A DNA stretch of 64,000 bases from Carya illinoinensis (GCF_018687715.1 NC_056752.1:7881001-7945000); one strand, 5' to 3'; positions 24,199 through 36,843 are shown, counted from the stretch's first letter. Translations and numbers: made by a program. The notes: a model not told the origin generated them from the sequence alone.

Positions 24199-24777
24199 AG
24201 TATATGGCAGATGAAAGCTCCTTCAGAAGCAGCGTTTTTTGTTGGGACAGCATCTTTGAATAAGATCCTCACTACAAATAATTTGAGGAAAAGACGAGTA
24301 ATTGTGCTAGATTGGTGTTACATGTGTAAAAAGTATGGGGAGTCAGTTGATCACCTGCTTTTACACTGTGAGGTGGCTAGGTTCATATGGGATGATTTTT
24401 TCTCAAAAGTTGGGTTGTCTTGGGTTATTTATGCCTTGTAGATTGGCAGATTTCCTCGCAAGCTGGAGAGGAATACACAGCGATTCACAGGTAGCGGCAA
24501 TTTGGAGATTGGTACCGATATGCATGTGTTGGTGCATTTGAAGGGAGAGAAATGCTAGAAGTTTCAAAGATAGAGAGAGAACAATGGGTGAGCTAAAAGT
24601 TTTCTTTTTTAAATCATTGTTCTTGTGGGCGGGTTACATAGTTTGTAAGGTACTAAGTGTCCATGATTTTCTTCTTTCTATTCTTACCTGTAACTAGGCT
24701 TTCCTCATGTATATTGCCTGTGTACCTAGGCTCTGCCTATTTCTATGAATATAATATATTTGATTACCTATCAAAAA
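24199..24777 (+). mobile_element. 5'-truncated L1 LINE with target-site duplication
   Basis: The plus strand encodes the C-terminal zf-RVT end of a plant LINE ORF2: KAPSEAAFFVGTASLNKILT, then [20 protein letters not shown], ending in several frame breaks and a short A-rich tail at 24773. Exact 10-bp direct repeats AACAATTGAT flank it at 24189-24198 and 24778-24787. It is closely related to the large L1 at 55154-60872, which encodes the matching peptide [20 protein letters not shown]. Not functional: about 90 percent of the element is missing. Confidence 0.9.
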
Positions 24778-25015
24778 AACAATTGATTCATAAAGTTTGA
24801 GGGTGTATAGAAAATCACAAGTACATCTTCCTATTGCTCATCTAACCAACAATTTGGACCCAACCACGGCAATCAGTAAGCATTATAAAATGAGTTTAAA
24901 ACCTAGCTCCTAACAATTTGCAGCAAAATCCCTTCGGAGCTGAAAAAGCAACAAGATTTATGTGAAAAAACAGCATGATAATCTCAATCAATGTAAAAAC
25001 TGACCAAACTTTATA

Positions 25016-28000
25016 TCATCTGGCAGGTTTCTTTCTCCACTCGGTGCGTCCTCGATTTATTTCAAGCCCATCACTTGACAATCTCAATAAATGTAAAAAC
25101 TGACGTGAATCTTCTATGTTTTCTTTTACAACAGCAGAGCCATTGGTTCCTTGAAGCTCAAAAACTGCTTTAGCATCCTCGACTGGTTCCATAGTTGTAA
25201 GTGAATCAACAATGTCATCGTGTTGGCACTCCCGCCTGTAATCTAAGGTAATAGTTTGCAACTCATGGCTATCGATGACCTCTTGCGGCATGCTCTGTCA
25301 TAGAAATAAATACATGATAAAGTCAAGTCCATCAAAAGAACATATCCAGATTCTTTAATATTCCTAATTTCCTACTCGGGAGTATCATATTACCATCCTC
25401 GATTCAAAGCACAAACTCATGGTTATCCTTGATTCAAATCATAAACTCATGGGTACTGAAGTGCTTATGTAGTGATTCAAATCATCATCACATTTAGTTT
25501 ACAAAATATATTAGAAAAGGACCACAGCAATTCCAAAGGAAAAAAAGGAAGTACTGGGTAACTTCTACTAACCTCTAAAACCCATCCAATGTAGGTGACA
25601 TTATTAACATGCTGGTTCATGTCCAGATCAGCTCTTCTGGGCTGCAAAAAAATCAAAAGTGTACTCATAGCTCAGATCTAGGACTCATAGTTCACATAGT
25701 TTAGATGAACCGCATGATCTTACCACAAGTCCCACTTTGGAAGACTGAGCAGGATCTTCCAGTTTTGGTATTTTTCTCAAGCTACTACTGTTCTCCTCTG
25801 GAATTGCTAATCTACAAATGCCAAAAACAAAACCGATTTAATATGCACACACACAGTCTTTCCCCTGTAGTAGATAAAGGAACAAAAGTAAGCGCCACTT
25901 CCGTGCAATACCACTGACTTGAAGAATTTATTTTTTTGATCAGTAAACAAAATTTTATTGAGAATAAAAATACACAAGAGCCCAAGTACACGGGACATAT
26001 ACAAGAGCGTCACCAATGTATGGTAATCTAGTGATACAAGAAATTCATGAAAGTTCATGCCATTATAATCAATTATAAGCAGCTCAAGGAGTAAAGTATT
26101 CAAAAAGAAAGTTCTAAGTTCATTCATTGACCGCTCACGATCTTCAAAACTTCTTTTGTTCCTCTCCCTCCAAAGACACTCCATAGGCATAATGGGACCA
26201 TCTACCAAATTGTTGCAATTTGTGGGCTCTCTGAAGGCCTCTCCAAGATGCTAGAAGATCGATCGCCATTTTCTGCATTACCCAAGCAAGTCTCACTCTA
26301 ATAAAGAAGTCATTTTATAAGGATGTAGCAATCTCACAGTGAAGTAGTAGATGATCAATGGACTATTGAAACACAATAGTGTTTTCCTTGGGGTAGAGAG
26401 TGTTTCAAAGCTTACCTCTTTCAATCCATGCATTAACCCAGCATATTCTCCTTCGTAATGCATGGGATATAGAAATATAAGCATGTGCTTAGATGTGAAA
26501 AGTCGAGTCCATTTATGACATGTGTCTACATATCCAAAACAATTGAATGGATCTTTTCTGATCACTTGATATTTTATGTAACTGGGACAATCTACTTCAG
26601 TGTGAGATCGTAAGTGCATTGTGTAGTGACTTACTTCAGTCAAGTTGGAATGACTTGGGTCATGCCTAGAAGAGTAGTGGAGCTTTTCTATGCTTGGAGA
26701 AGGCTAGATGGCAGCCCACAAATTGCAGCAGTGCGGAAGATGGCCCTATATTATTTGGTGTATATGGACTGAAAGAAATGATAAAATCTTCAAGGACTGC
26801 AGATGGACGACAATGTCTTCATTCACAATCTTCTCTTATGGAATGTACCTATAAACTTTAATGGTCCTAGTCTACATGATTTTAAGAATCTTTTTCTTCT
26901 ACTAGCTACTAGGTGTCTCTCATGTGTACCACCATCGTACTTGGGTTGAGCCGCTGTGCCATTATTAATAAAAACTTCTAACTTGATGATGATGTTTGCA
27001 AAAGATCCCACACAGAAATCTGTGCAGAACAACCAACCTGATGGTTCAGGAATAAGACCAGAGGATAAATATCTTGTCAAAGACATACACTCAACTCAAT
27101 CAAAAAGTTACTGTGTTCCTCTGCAGACAAATAAAAAAAAATATCTGTGATTAAATTAAGCATAACACTTAAATCACATATCCTAATATCACTGTTACTT
27201 TTCCGAACTGTTACTTAGAACTCAAGCATCATTAAACTTATCATTGTAATGACAAATTCGAATTCCCAAAAAATTGCCTTTCCAGCACTTTTTTTTTTTT
27301 TTTATAAGTAAATAAATTATATTCATCAAAGAATAGGCAAAAGCCCAATACAATGTATAGTTGCCATGGGCAATGGAAATAAGAAAATCATGTAACTCTA
27401 AGCCATTGAAATCAACCGCTATGGTCCAATTACAAAGAGTTCTAATAAAGAAAGCTTTCAATTCCTCCATCGATCTCTCTTTGTCCTCAAACGTCCTTTC
27501 ATTGCGCTCTTGCCATAAACACCACATGATGCATATGGGGATCATCTTCCACACCTCTTTTATCTGTTGATTACCTCTCAAATTTGTCCAACTGGACAAC
27601 ACCCCTGAGAATGTACATTCTCAAGCAAAACCCAAGCCAAGTCAATTCTGCCAAGAACCTCATTCCATAACCCCCTTGCTATCTCACAATGTATTAAAAG
27701 ATGGTCCAACGATTCACCCCCCTTCCTACACATACAACACCAATTTGCGATGATCACCCTACGCTTCCTCAAATTATCAGTTGTGAGAATCTTACCCAAG
27801 GATGTTGTCCACACAAAGAGCGCTGCTTTGGGCGCCTTATGTCTCCATAACTTTCTCCATGGAAACTGGATAGGTGTCTCTTGAGTAAGTGACTGATAAA
27901 AAGTGCGCACTGAGGTATCCACCATAGACTATCCTATGAATTGCACGGTTCACAAGAATACAAAAGGCAGTAAAAGGCTTCAAAAGTGCTTATCTCCCAA

Positions 28001-29480
28001 TCTTGTGCTGCCCTAATGAAGTTGATGTTCCATTGGATTTGCTCCCCTGATCTTTCCCTTACATCTGCTACTGAGGCATCAATGTCTCTTGCAACTCTGA
28101 ATACTGAAGGAAAAGATTCCTTTAGAGTAACATGGTAACACCAAGGGTCATACCAGAACTTAATACGGGTTTCTTCTCCTAGACGAAATCGAGGATAGCG
28201 AGAGAAGACCTCCCACCCTCTTCTTATATGTTTCCACAAACCCATTCCATACGCTCCTCTCACTTCTTTTGTACACCAACCCCCCCATAGTTCCCCATAT
28301 TTGCAAGGAACAAGGAAAATTGACTAGTCACTACACACCCTCTTCTTTTATATCAGCGGAGACTAGTCCGTTTATATTAACTACAACCTAATCTCATACT
28401 TAGACGACTCCTTTTGGGAGGGTTAGGAGTTAACTTATTCGGCCTCTTCCACCTCTCCTCTCTCCTCTTAAAAAAACTAGGCCCAAACAAATCTTTCTAT
28501 GATTTAATGCATTTCCAGCTGCTTCCTCTATAATTTCAAGATGCTCCCTTGCGGGTTGGCTAAGAAAGTTTACCAAATCGAGATTTGGTGAATTATACAT
28601 AACATAACAGAAGAACAGCATATTTATAGATACCCAGCCAGTATATATGCAACTATCTATTCCTCTGCTGCTCAGCACATAAATTAGTTCTTTTTAATTT
28701 CAATATGTTTATTTTTATTTTTTTACTTATCAGTATATAAACATACATATATGTGTATGTATACATAGATTAATTTTTTCTGGGTATGTATGATGTTGTC
28801 AGCTACTTTAAGCTGGCCTTGTCTAATCACACATATGACAGAAGCAAGCAAAAGTGTTTCTACAATCAGACAATAGAATATTCCAAGCAAATCCACATCA
28901 AGTTGTAGACATCAACAATAGAAGAGCAAATACTCCACACACGTTTTACATTTTATGAACGGTAAAAAATTATATACTTTTCAGCTATATATCGGGCCTA
29001 CAGCAAACAAAAAATCCCTACCTGAGTTCACGGGGACAGTAAACTAAATACTCTTCCCGGACGTCATCACTAACTTTCTGAAGTCGTCTGGTTTCTTGGT
29101 TCATCATAACCCACTTGCTGAAACATGAGGTTCACATGACAAACTATGAGAATGCATCTCAAATTAAATAGACAAAGTTAGACATGGTCACATGACGTCA
29201 AACACTGCTAAAAAGTTAAGTTCTTGAGTTCAACTGAAACCAAATATTCAATAACTTCCGCAAAGGTAATCTATAAATTAAAATAAGATTGATCAACTGA
29301 TAAAAAAAATATATATTTAGACAATACAAAAAAGAGGAAAAAATCAAGATGGATAACTAATACCAGAATGCCCAACTAACAAGGAAATTTGAAAAGAATG
29401 GAGCACCGGAAGGAACAAAAGAAAAGGGTTAAGAAATTTTCCAGCGAGAAGTGCCGGAGATAGAAAAACGACGGGAGGAC

Positions 29481-29541
<61 letters not shown>

Positions 29542-31310
29542 GCTTTGTCATGGTTCAAAACAACTCTGCGGTATTTCCAATAATCCTCAAGGAAGTGACT
29601 CAGGACTTACATGTCAGAGAAAGGAAGTTTGGATGAAATCTGGTTAATTTAGTGATGCATATAAGAAAAGAAAACTTCCCCATAATATAAAAAAAGATGT
29701 TCTCTCATTCTATGTTGTCACAATATTCATTAACCTTGTAATTCTAGCTTGCAAATGAAAGTCGGTAAAAAATAAAGAGCAGCATAACATGCACCTTGTG
29801 GCTCTACCAATTACTCGACCAGTAGCATAATCCTTGACTATCCAATCACGTCTGGTTCCAATTCTTCCATCCCCTTGGCACCATGTTTCAATTTCAACTA
29901 CATCACTCCTATCACATAGACCCATATATTAGATCAAAACTTACTTATCATGTAAGAATTCCAGTATCAAAATTATAGTAAGAAGAAGAAGAAGAAGACG
30001 AGGAAAGCTCACCAAGCTGGGTATTTATAGATTTCAATGTGCATGCGAGCTGTCACCCATATGAGATTCAATTTCCGCATTGTGGGTGTCGTCGCAAAAC
30101 CATCTGTCGAAAATCCCACACTCTGAGCATGATTGCAACCGACCTCCTGCATCACAAATTTCGAAGGAAATAATTATATTGGGATTTTTCGAGAGAAGCC
30201 AGTCATCCTTCATTTTAGGCCAAAGGCATCTCTCCACTGTGCCAAGATGAACGACTAATTGCAAAATTGAATCCTTTTTTCTGAAATGGAAACCACAGCT
30301 TCATTTGATAGCGCATCAGAGGGAGAACGAGAGAAATGGAGAGAGAGAACTTCCTATTTCTGGATTGTTGTGAACGCAGAGCCAAGTACCCAACTAGCAC
30401 ACAACCCGACGGGGAAATTAAAAGTAGATTAAAATGTTCAAGCATCAATAGTTTCAGTGGGGAGCGACGTCGAGAAAGTCAACAACAAAGCAAGCAGCAT
30501 ACCGAGTTGAATCCATGCAAGATATCCAGTTGCTAGACCTCAGAAATTTGCCCCCCCCCCCCCCCCCCCCCCTCCCCACCCCCCGCCCAAAAAAAAAAAA
30601 AAAAGAGACAGAATGGAATTGACAATCAATTGCTAAAAGAAAAGGTGACACGGAAGAGATTTAAAACAATACACCCGTAAAAGAAAAACTTTTACAATTC
30701 GGATTTTCACAGATGCAAATAAGAGAGAGGAGCAAAATCAACGATACCCAGTTGATAAAATCCCATAAAAAAAAAAACTACATACGATCTTCAAAATACA
30801 AAACTACCACCCGACGTGAATGTGACTGACAACACCACCAACAAACCCCAAAAATTTAATTTCCCAGAAACCACTAAAAAGTTGAAATCAAATGACACCC
30901 AATTGAATGAAATATGTGTTTTTTTTTTTTTCCCTAACCTGCAAGAGATTTGCAATGGTTTCCACAGTAGCAGTCTTGTTAATCCCGACCTCATAGCATC
31001 TCACTATGAACCTCTCCTTATAGGACAACCCGTCCCCCGTCAAGCTCCCCAGCCTCAACCGGTCCTCCAAGCTGCCCGACCCCGGCACCCGAACCATCCC
31101 TACATCCGACCCGACGACCCCGCATCCACTTCCTACTCCACCCCGGTCCGACAAGACAGCCAGGACCCGTGGTTTATACAGATGCCGGCAGGAAACGACA
31201 GGATCTCTCAGGGGAGGTAAAGTAGGCCCGGCCACAGGCCGACCCAGGAAGCTGCATTGGGCCAGGGCTTGAATTTGATCATTGAGGAAATTGCAAGAGA
31301 CCTTCAACAT
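25016..31310 (-). CDS. FATA: Oleoyl-ACP thioesterase FATA (plastid), seven exons
   Basis: Hydrolyses oleoyl-ACP in the plastid stroma and so releases fatty acids for export to the ER. Coding exons, in transcript order: 31310-30939, 30146-30013, 29908-29795, 29117-29022, 25811-25724, 25641-25573, 25294-25016. All borders are GT/AG and the phases join, giving 1152 nt or 383 codons, close to the usual length of about 360-390. The start at 31310 gives MLKVSCN, as in other FATA proteins. Residues 1 to about 75 are a plausible transit peptide; the hotdog domain follows (SYKERFIVRCYEVGINKTAT, DVVEIETWCQ, GTRRDWI). The second half has DMNQHVNNVTYIGW (residues 275-288; Asn277, His279) and DYRRECQHDD with the conserved Cys314. 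It ends GRTEWRKKPAR, typical of FATA. Intron 4 (25812-29021) is 3.2 kb and filled with LINE fragments. No break in the reading frame was seen. Confidence 0.97.
25926..26390 (-). mobile_element. LINE 3' fragment in FATA intron 4
   Basis: The minus strand carries a decayed zf-RVT end of an L1-type ORF2: SIDHLLLHCEIA near 26345, then ECLWRERNKRSFEDRERSMNELRTFF near 26130, and a terminal A-rich tail seen as ATTTTTTTGATCAG at about 25930. It lies in the same orientation as FATA. There are several stop codons and no target duplication was identified. Confidence 0.75.
26640..26990 (+). mobile_element. Inverted LINE 3' fragment in FATA intron 4
   Basis: The plus strand shows the 3' part of the same LINE type: a match to the AAVWKMVP...WCTWTERN block around 26720-26790 with stops, then FNGPSLHDF near 26860, and a tail ending with ATTAATAAAA near 26970. 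It is opposite to the two flanking fragments, so the intron received separate insertions. Confidence 0.6.
27288..28300 (-). mobile_element. 5'-truncated L1 LINE in FATA intron 4
   Basis: A poly-T run at about 27288-27304 marks the 3' end of a minus-strand LINE. Going upstream, the zf-RVT region is readable with breaks: ERNERTFEDKERSMEELKAFF near 27490, WCCMCRKGGESLDHLLIHCE near 27730, KAPKAALFVWTTSLGKILTTD near 27820, and RFRLGEETRIKFWYDPWC near 28180. Similarity to the L1 at 55-61 kb ends at about 28300. It is about 1 kb, same orientation as FATA, and does not disturb the exons. Confidence 0.85.
29484..29538. repeat. (GA)n microsatellite in FATA intron 3
   Basis: Uninterrupted GA run of about 54 bp between FATA exons 3 and 4. 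Confidence 0.95.
30551..30605. repeat. Poly-C and poly-A run in FATA intron 1
   Basis: About 22 C in a row, a short C-rich spacer and then a run of A within intron 1. Such long C runs are rare and prone to sequencing or assembly length errors. Confidence 0.85.
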
Positions 31311-31588
31311 CTTCTCTCCCTCTCTCTCTCTCACTGCCAAAACAAAACCAGTTTGTCCGTGTTTTATGTGTAATTTTTGCTGCTTTAATTGTTGGAAAGG
31401 TTCTGCGGACACCAGTTTGATCAAGGAAGAGAAGTCGATGATACCATTACAGCATGAGAGAAGGGAACTGGATCTAATTGGATCGGAAGAGATAAAGGAG
31501 GCGAGCGGGGGAGAGCGTTGCCATGGAGTTTAATGTTTAGGTTAGCGAATGTGAGCAAAGTGGAGAGTCGAGACGAAAGCGACTAGAG

Positions 31589-31617
31589 CACGTGGTAACC
31601 TTGTACAGAACACGTGG
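31589..31617 (-). promoter_or_regulatory. Paired G-box/ABRE elements upstream of FATA
   Basis: CACGTGG occurs at 31589-31595 and again at 31611-31617, 22 bp apart (about two helical turns), roughly 280-310 bp upstream of the FATA start codon. The second reads AACACGTGGTG, close to the ABA-response core. Such elements bind bZIP or bHLH factors. Use in FATA control is inferred from position only. Confidence 0.55.
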
Positions 31618-33202
31618 TGACACCGCCGAATTTGATAGCCGCCTCCTCCTCCACGTAACTTGCATTTATTTATAGTTTTTCGTTTTTTTTTTTTTTTTTT
31701 CTCGAAAAAAATATTTCACAACTCTTCAACGCCCCCACCTTAATTAATGGACTTCAAATTTTATTTAAGAACTCGCCTACACTTTTTTTAATTAAAAAAT
31801 TAACTATTAAAAAAGTAATTATTTTTAAATAAATTACTTGAGATTTGTATATTTATTAAATAGATCAAAAGTTATGAGTGGTACACAGGTAGTATATTTT
31901 TTAGAAAAAAGTAAAATTTATTATTAAAAAATTAATTTTTTATATAAATTTTAAATTTATTAAATCCTTTTAAAATATAAACGAAGCACTTACCAACATT
32001 ATAAGTACAAATATTATCTCTCTCGTTAAAGGACCCTCTCACTTGTGACGACAATGGAAGAGAGAAGTGAACTCATCGGGCCCGAGGGAGCCTCTCTGGC
32101 CTTTGGACACACAGGCAGCAATGGGCTGTGTGAGTGTACCGATGGACTAGCCTCCCTACCGCGCCACCCGTTTTGGGCCAGTCATTGTTATGGAAAACGT
32201 ACGGTGTATGATAGCTATAGATTTTTCAGAAAATCTATACAGTAACCTTATACTTTTTTACACTATTAAAAAATATAAATTTATTATTTTATTTTTTATT
32301 ATTTTATACTGATGTGTTGAGTATAGAGTTGCTGTATAGCAGTGCTCTATATTTTTTCCTATTTTCTTTGTTATAACTCAACTTGAGTTGTTGAAAACTC
32401 AATTCCTTAATCTCTCATTCGCATAACTTTCGCGGTGGCTAACGTGGTCGGTAAGGTACGTTACACGTAGGTAGATATACAAGGAGGCTATCTAATTTTT
32501 TGTGCTATTTTTATATTTATGTTTTTATGTAAATTCTTTTTTTTTAATAAAAGAAAACTGCTATATATATAAAGAATTTATATAAATTAAATTTACAAAC
32601 TGGTATGATTTTATAAAATCTATTAGATCTATTTTATAATAAAAATAATTTTATAATCTGACTTTAACACATCAAGTCACATCGATTTATAGGTTTATTT
32701 TTATGTAATTCTTTTTAAGTTAAAATATTTTTCTTTGTACAATTAATATATATATATATACATATCAATGAGGAATCCTCTGTCAATAATGTCTCTTTTT
32801 TTTTCTCCGGAAGTTTAGAGAAAGAAATTTATGTAATTTGTAAAGAAGTTAATGCAATTAGGAAGTTAGCTAAGGTGTAACTTTGATTTTTCCAAATCAA
32901 TAAGTTGTGCATGTCGTATTTACTTCAAAAGAGGGAACTAAGCTCTCATTTAGAACTTGAATTGAATTGGAATTAGTTTAATTTTAAACTGAGTTTAATA
33001 TCTAAATACCTAACTCTCAAATCACTAAACACATCTAAACTTATCTTAGGTGGGTCTTACAAAATTCACTACTTCATCTCAACTCATTACTATTTATAAA
33101 TAACTCAACTCAGCTCAACATTTAAACAAAGCTTAAATGATAGTAAGAAACTTGACCATATTAAATAAATAAATAAATAATCAACCCTGGAGCATATATT
33201 TA

Positions 33203-33351
33203 GAATAATGTTAGTTACAGTCTTAAGATGTATAAGTCTCATGCACTCTCTTTAAAAAATACAATCCACTATTAAAAAATAATTTTTTACAGATTTATCT
33301 TCTTTTAAAAAAATTCATAAATCTTGCACATAATTCTATGACTACAATATC

Positions 33352-33355
<4 letters not shown>
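33203..33355. mobile_element. MITE with AATGTTAGTTACAGTC-type ends
   Basis: The left end GAATAATGTTAGTTACAGTC is the near-complement of the right end, whose reverse complement reads ATAATGATATTGTAGTCATA. TTTAAAAAA tracts are placed symmetrically inside. Ends resemble those of the element at 63642-63812, so the two may be one family. Confidence 0.55.
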
Positions 33356-33394
<39 letters not shown>

Positions 33395-33962
33395 TATCTT
33401 CAAGCTAACCGAATATGATGTAGATGATGGACCATTCTGTGAAAGTACATAGTTTGATATATAGGCGGTAGGAGGAAGCTAGTATTTAATTAAAGACAAT
33501 TGACTATGGAGAGAAATGTTAGATATATAAATAAAACTTGGAATAAAAAGTTTACAATGACATGATGTATTTTGATAATGTAATATGTTAATTTTATTTT
33601 ATTTTTTTATCACTTACAACCTAACATTTCGTATTAATGCGAATATTACAATTTTAATTTTCACCTATATATAAAGTAGTCGTTCCTACTTATTTGTTCA
33701 CGAGATCTGCATCCCTTAAAAAACAAAAAACAAAAATAATCAATTTGTATTGGCCCAAACTATTTATACTTTTAAGTTTTGCACTCTTATATAAATATCT
33801 ATATATATATATAGTTTTTTTAATTTTATTTTTTATATTTCCATCATGATGACATTTTACTGTTTTAGCCTATGAATTTTCTAGTATTATTATATTCTTA
33901 AACACGTGTAACATCGCAAAATTGTCATTAATTTAATTTATAAATGGAATATATAGTCATAG

Positions 33963-35924
33963 TGTCACAACTTATAGGAGAATTGTCCGAGACCATACCT
34001 TGACACGACTCTTGGAGGATCAAGACAGTCACATGGTTAGCTTGCTTGCATACCTTGGCTCATATCCTGACACACATCGAGCGTCCATGGAGACTACTGG
34101 CCACGCGCAGACCATGCGTGCAAACATGCGCATACTCTTAAGCGTGCACCTACTCGCATGCATGCACACCCCAGCACTACTTAGCGAGGTTAGTGGTGTG
34201 CCTTCATAGGCATACCATCCAACGCACAATTCCAACCTTACCTGCAATGCCTACTAGGCATGTCATCCAGCGCACTGCTCCAGCCCATGCATTATAGCCC
34301 CAGAGCCCAGACCATCAGATTGGGCTATGCATGCCCATCGCCCAGGCCACCAACCCGAGTCATGCAGGACCACCACACAAGCCATTTGACTGGGCACTAC
34401 AAAGCAGCACGGCACCACCATGTGCCCACCATCAGGCCTAGGTTTGGCATCATGTCAAGCCCACCATCAGTAGGTCACGCACAGCGCCATATCGTGTCCA
34501 CCATCAGACCAACGCATGGCACCATACCATACTATTCAACCAACATAGAACCAAACCAAGACTAACCCAACCGTGAGCCATACACCACCATAGCCCACCA
34601 TAGGTCATACATGCCACGACCACCATGGGCCATTTATCTATTTTATTGTTTTATTATTTTGTTTTATTTAATTACTTGTTTAATTATATTTTTATTTACT
34701 TTATTTATTTATTTTAATTTTCTATGAGCCTTTTGGGGGGTATTCAAATTGTAAACTCTATAAATAGAACTCTTAGTCATTTCATTAGGGATCTTTTGAC
34801 ATTTTGAACGTTGGAGTGGGCGGCCATAGTGGGTGGATTTATCATTCGGTGTTTTTGCACTTAGGTTTCTTGGAGTGCAATGCATAAATCTCGAAGGAAA
34901 AGGATCACACTTTGCAATTCATGAATATGTATGATTCTATTTATCTTTTAATATATTTTGAGGTTTTCTTTTAATTTTTGTACAATTTGTAAATCAAAGT
35001 TTGATTGGATTTCTCTTTGTTCTTTGGAGTTTTCTCTTTGATATTGTGTGGGATTTTGGTTGATCGGATTGTTGTGAAGAGCCGAATCCTTCATTAGGAT
35101 TTTCGGCCTTATGTATAGATCTCAAGATCTTTCGTGTTCATGTGTTTTCTCACATGTTCATAAGTTTTGCTTGAGCTTTCTTAGAGATTCCCACTTACCA
35201 AACACCATTCGGCCTATTCCCATTGCCTTTCACGCCATTCATCATTGTACTTAACCACAAAACCCTAATTTCATCACAAGCCCTACACGCCAACCCCCTA
35301 TTCCCACTACCAAACAAGCCATAAAACATTAAATCTCATCTTGAGCCATTCGGCCATAGCCTCCTTGGCTTGGCCAGAAACCCTAGATCTTCATTTCTCT
35401 TATCTCAACTTTCCATAAATTGTTTGATTGGTCAATAGCCCGTGATTGACTCAATCAAATTCTATTTCCCACCAAAACAATTCCATTCCTTTTCCATCCT
35501 ACCCATTTTCGGCCACCTCATCTTCCATCTAGATCTCAACTCAAATTCCTACATTTTAGGAATTACAATTACCTACCTTTTAGGAAATCTACACTCCAAC
35601 CTAGCCCTAGTTGTGTACACCCTTTATCCTTGGCCGAAACCCTATCAAACCCTAGCCAAATTTGCCTATCTCCCAACCATAACACACAAGTGAAGCCTAG
35701 CAACCCAAGAGGCACATTGCCGTACACCACATCACCTAACCCAAGATCACCTAGCCCATACACCATCCATACTTCCCACCATTGAACCCTAGCCTCAATT
35801 CATTCAAGTTTTATTTGGCTACACGTGATCTACACTAAGCAAAAGAGTCATATCGATCATTTGAAGAGCAACAATACGAAGATAGAATCCTTAGTGTGTG
35901 AGGGCTTGATTGAGGTTCCCAACA
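33963..35924. mobile_element. Solo LTR with 5-bp target duplication
   Basis: The segment starts TGTCACAACTT and ends GGTTCCCAACA, so it has the TGT...ACA termini of LTRs. It is flanked by CATAG at 33958-33962 and again at 35925-35929. It is 1962 bp long. Inside, CTATAAATAGAAC near 34759 looks like the LTR TATA box, and no gag or pol frame is present. This is the expected product of recombination between the two LTRs of one element. The long length would fit a Ty3/gypsy-type LTR, but the family cannot be assigned from the LTR alone. Strand is inferred as plus from the TATA box. Confidence 0.85.
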
Positions 35925-35979
35925 CATAGACAGTAGTAGGAGTGATAAAATAAAAATTAAAAAGATAAACTATACGTAA

Positions 35980-36378
35980 GAGCACTCCCAATGGATTTCT
36001 ATCCTATCTTTTAAAATACATCATTAAAACTCACTTACTTTTTCCATTTTACATATTGATTTTTACAATATATCATACATCAGCTTATCTATTTTTTCTC
36101 TATATCATTTAAATATTATACTTTTTAATATTTTTTATTCATTTTAAATCAATTGGGGTCAAAAAATTGTGATTGAAAGGGAGAAAATCAGCAACTGATG
36201 AGAGAGAAATTAATTTAATATGTTTACAGCCTCAAACAGTTTCCTCTACATTTAGAAGAATTACTGTAGTAAAATATAAAGTAAAGATAAATTAAAAGAT
36301 CCATTGGAGGTAAGTTTTGCACTAATTTCTTTATATTTTAAAGATAACTGTATTTTACAGCACCCATTGGGAGTGCTC
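35980..36378. mobile_element. Tourist-like (PIF/Harbinger) MITE
   Basis: Inverted ends GAGCACTCCCAATGG and CCATTGGGAGTGCTC are perfect and are flanked by the trinucleotide TAA on both sides (35977-35979 and 36379-36381). A TAA target duplication with such ends defines Tourist-like elements. 399 bp, AT-rich, non-coding. It starts only about 50 bp right of the solo LTR. Confidence 0.88.
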
Positions 36379-36396
36379 TAAATTAACCACCTAAAA

Positions 36397-36791
36397 AGCA
36401 TTCAATCTCATTGCTTTAGCCAAATAAAGTTTTAGATAAGTTTGACTAATATATCACTTTTAATTTTTGGTTAATTATTCAAAACTTCAACTACACATTG
36501 TATTAGTTATCTCAATTTTTATAATAATAAAATAATAATATTTTTTTAATTTTTTTATCTATTTATTTTTTAAATACTTCTTATTTTTATTTCATAATTT
36601 TCAACAATCTACATATTAAAATACATAAAATTTGTCTATAAATTAACTTCACTTTCAAATACCAAATATTTAAATATACAAAATATATTACAAAGGAGTG
36701 AAAAATAATATAAAATTCATTTGGCCAAGTTACTGTAGCTCATAATCTAATTTACATACCAATGCGGTGTAATCCAATGAAGATGCTCTAA
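36397..36791. mobile_element. Probable second Tourist-like MITE
   Basis: The right end TCCAATGAAGATGCTCTAA resembles the GAGCATCTTCATTGGA class of Tourist ends. The left side at AAAGCATTCAATCTCATTG is a diverged counterpart, with an inner pair TTTAGCCAAATAAAG / CATTTGGCCAAG. The ends are degraded and the left border is uncertain. Confidence 0.45.
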
Positions 36792-36843
36792 GACGACCAA
36801 GCTGCATACATTAAGCCACCCAATGTTGTAGCATTGTGACAAG

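Larger units (their letters stand above)
31311..33962. other. FATA 5' flank and AT-rich intergenic DNA
   Basis: 31311-31560 probably holds the FATA leader, with CT-rich tracts. Beyond 31680 the DNA is AT-rich without recognisable genes. It contains a MITE-like segment near 32180-32350, sequence at about 32950-33130 resembling the CATCTCA-type MITE family, a TIR element at 33203-33355 and a (TA)n tract at 33357-33391. Confidence 0.5.

Noticed and set aside
30816..31220. 134-codon plus-strand frame opposite FATA exon 1
   Set aside because: It is the antisense shadow of the GC-rich first exon of FATA; the minus strand has the conserved protein and matching splice sites.
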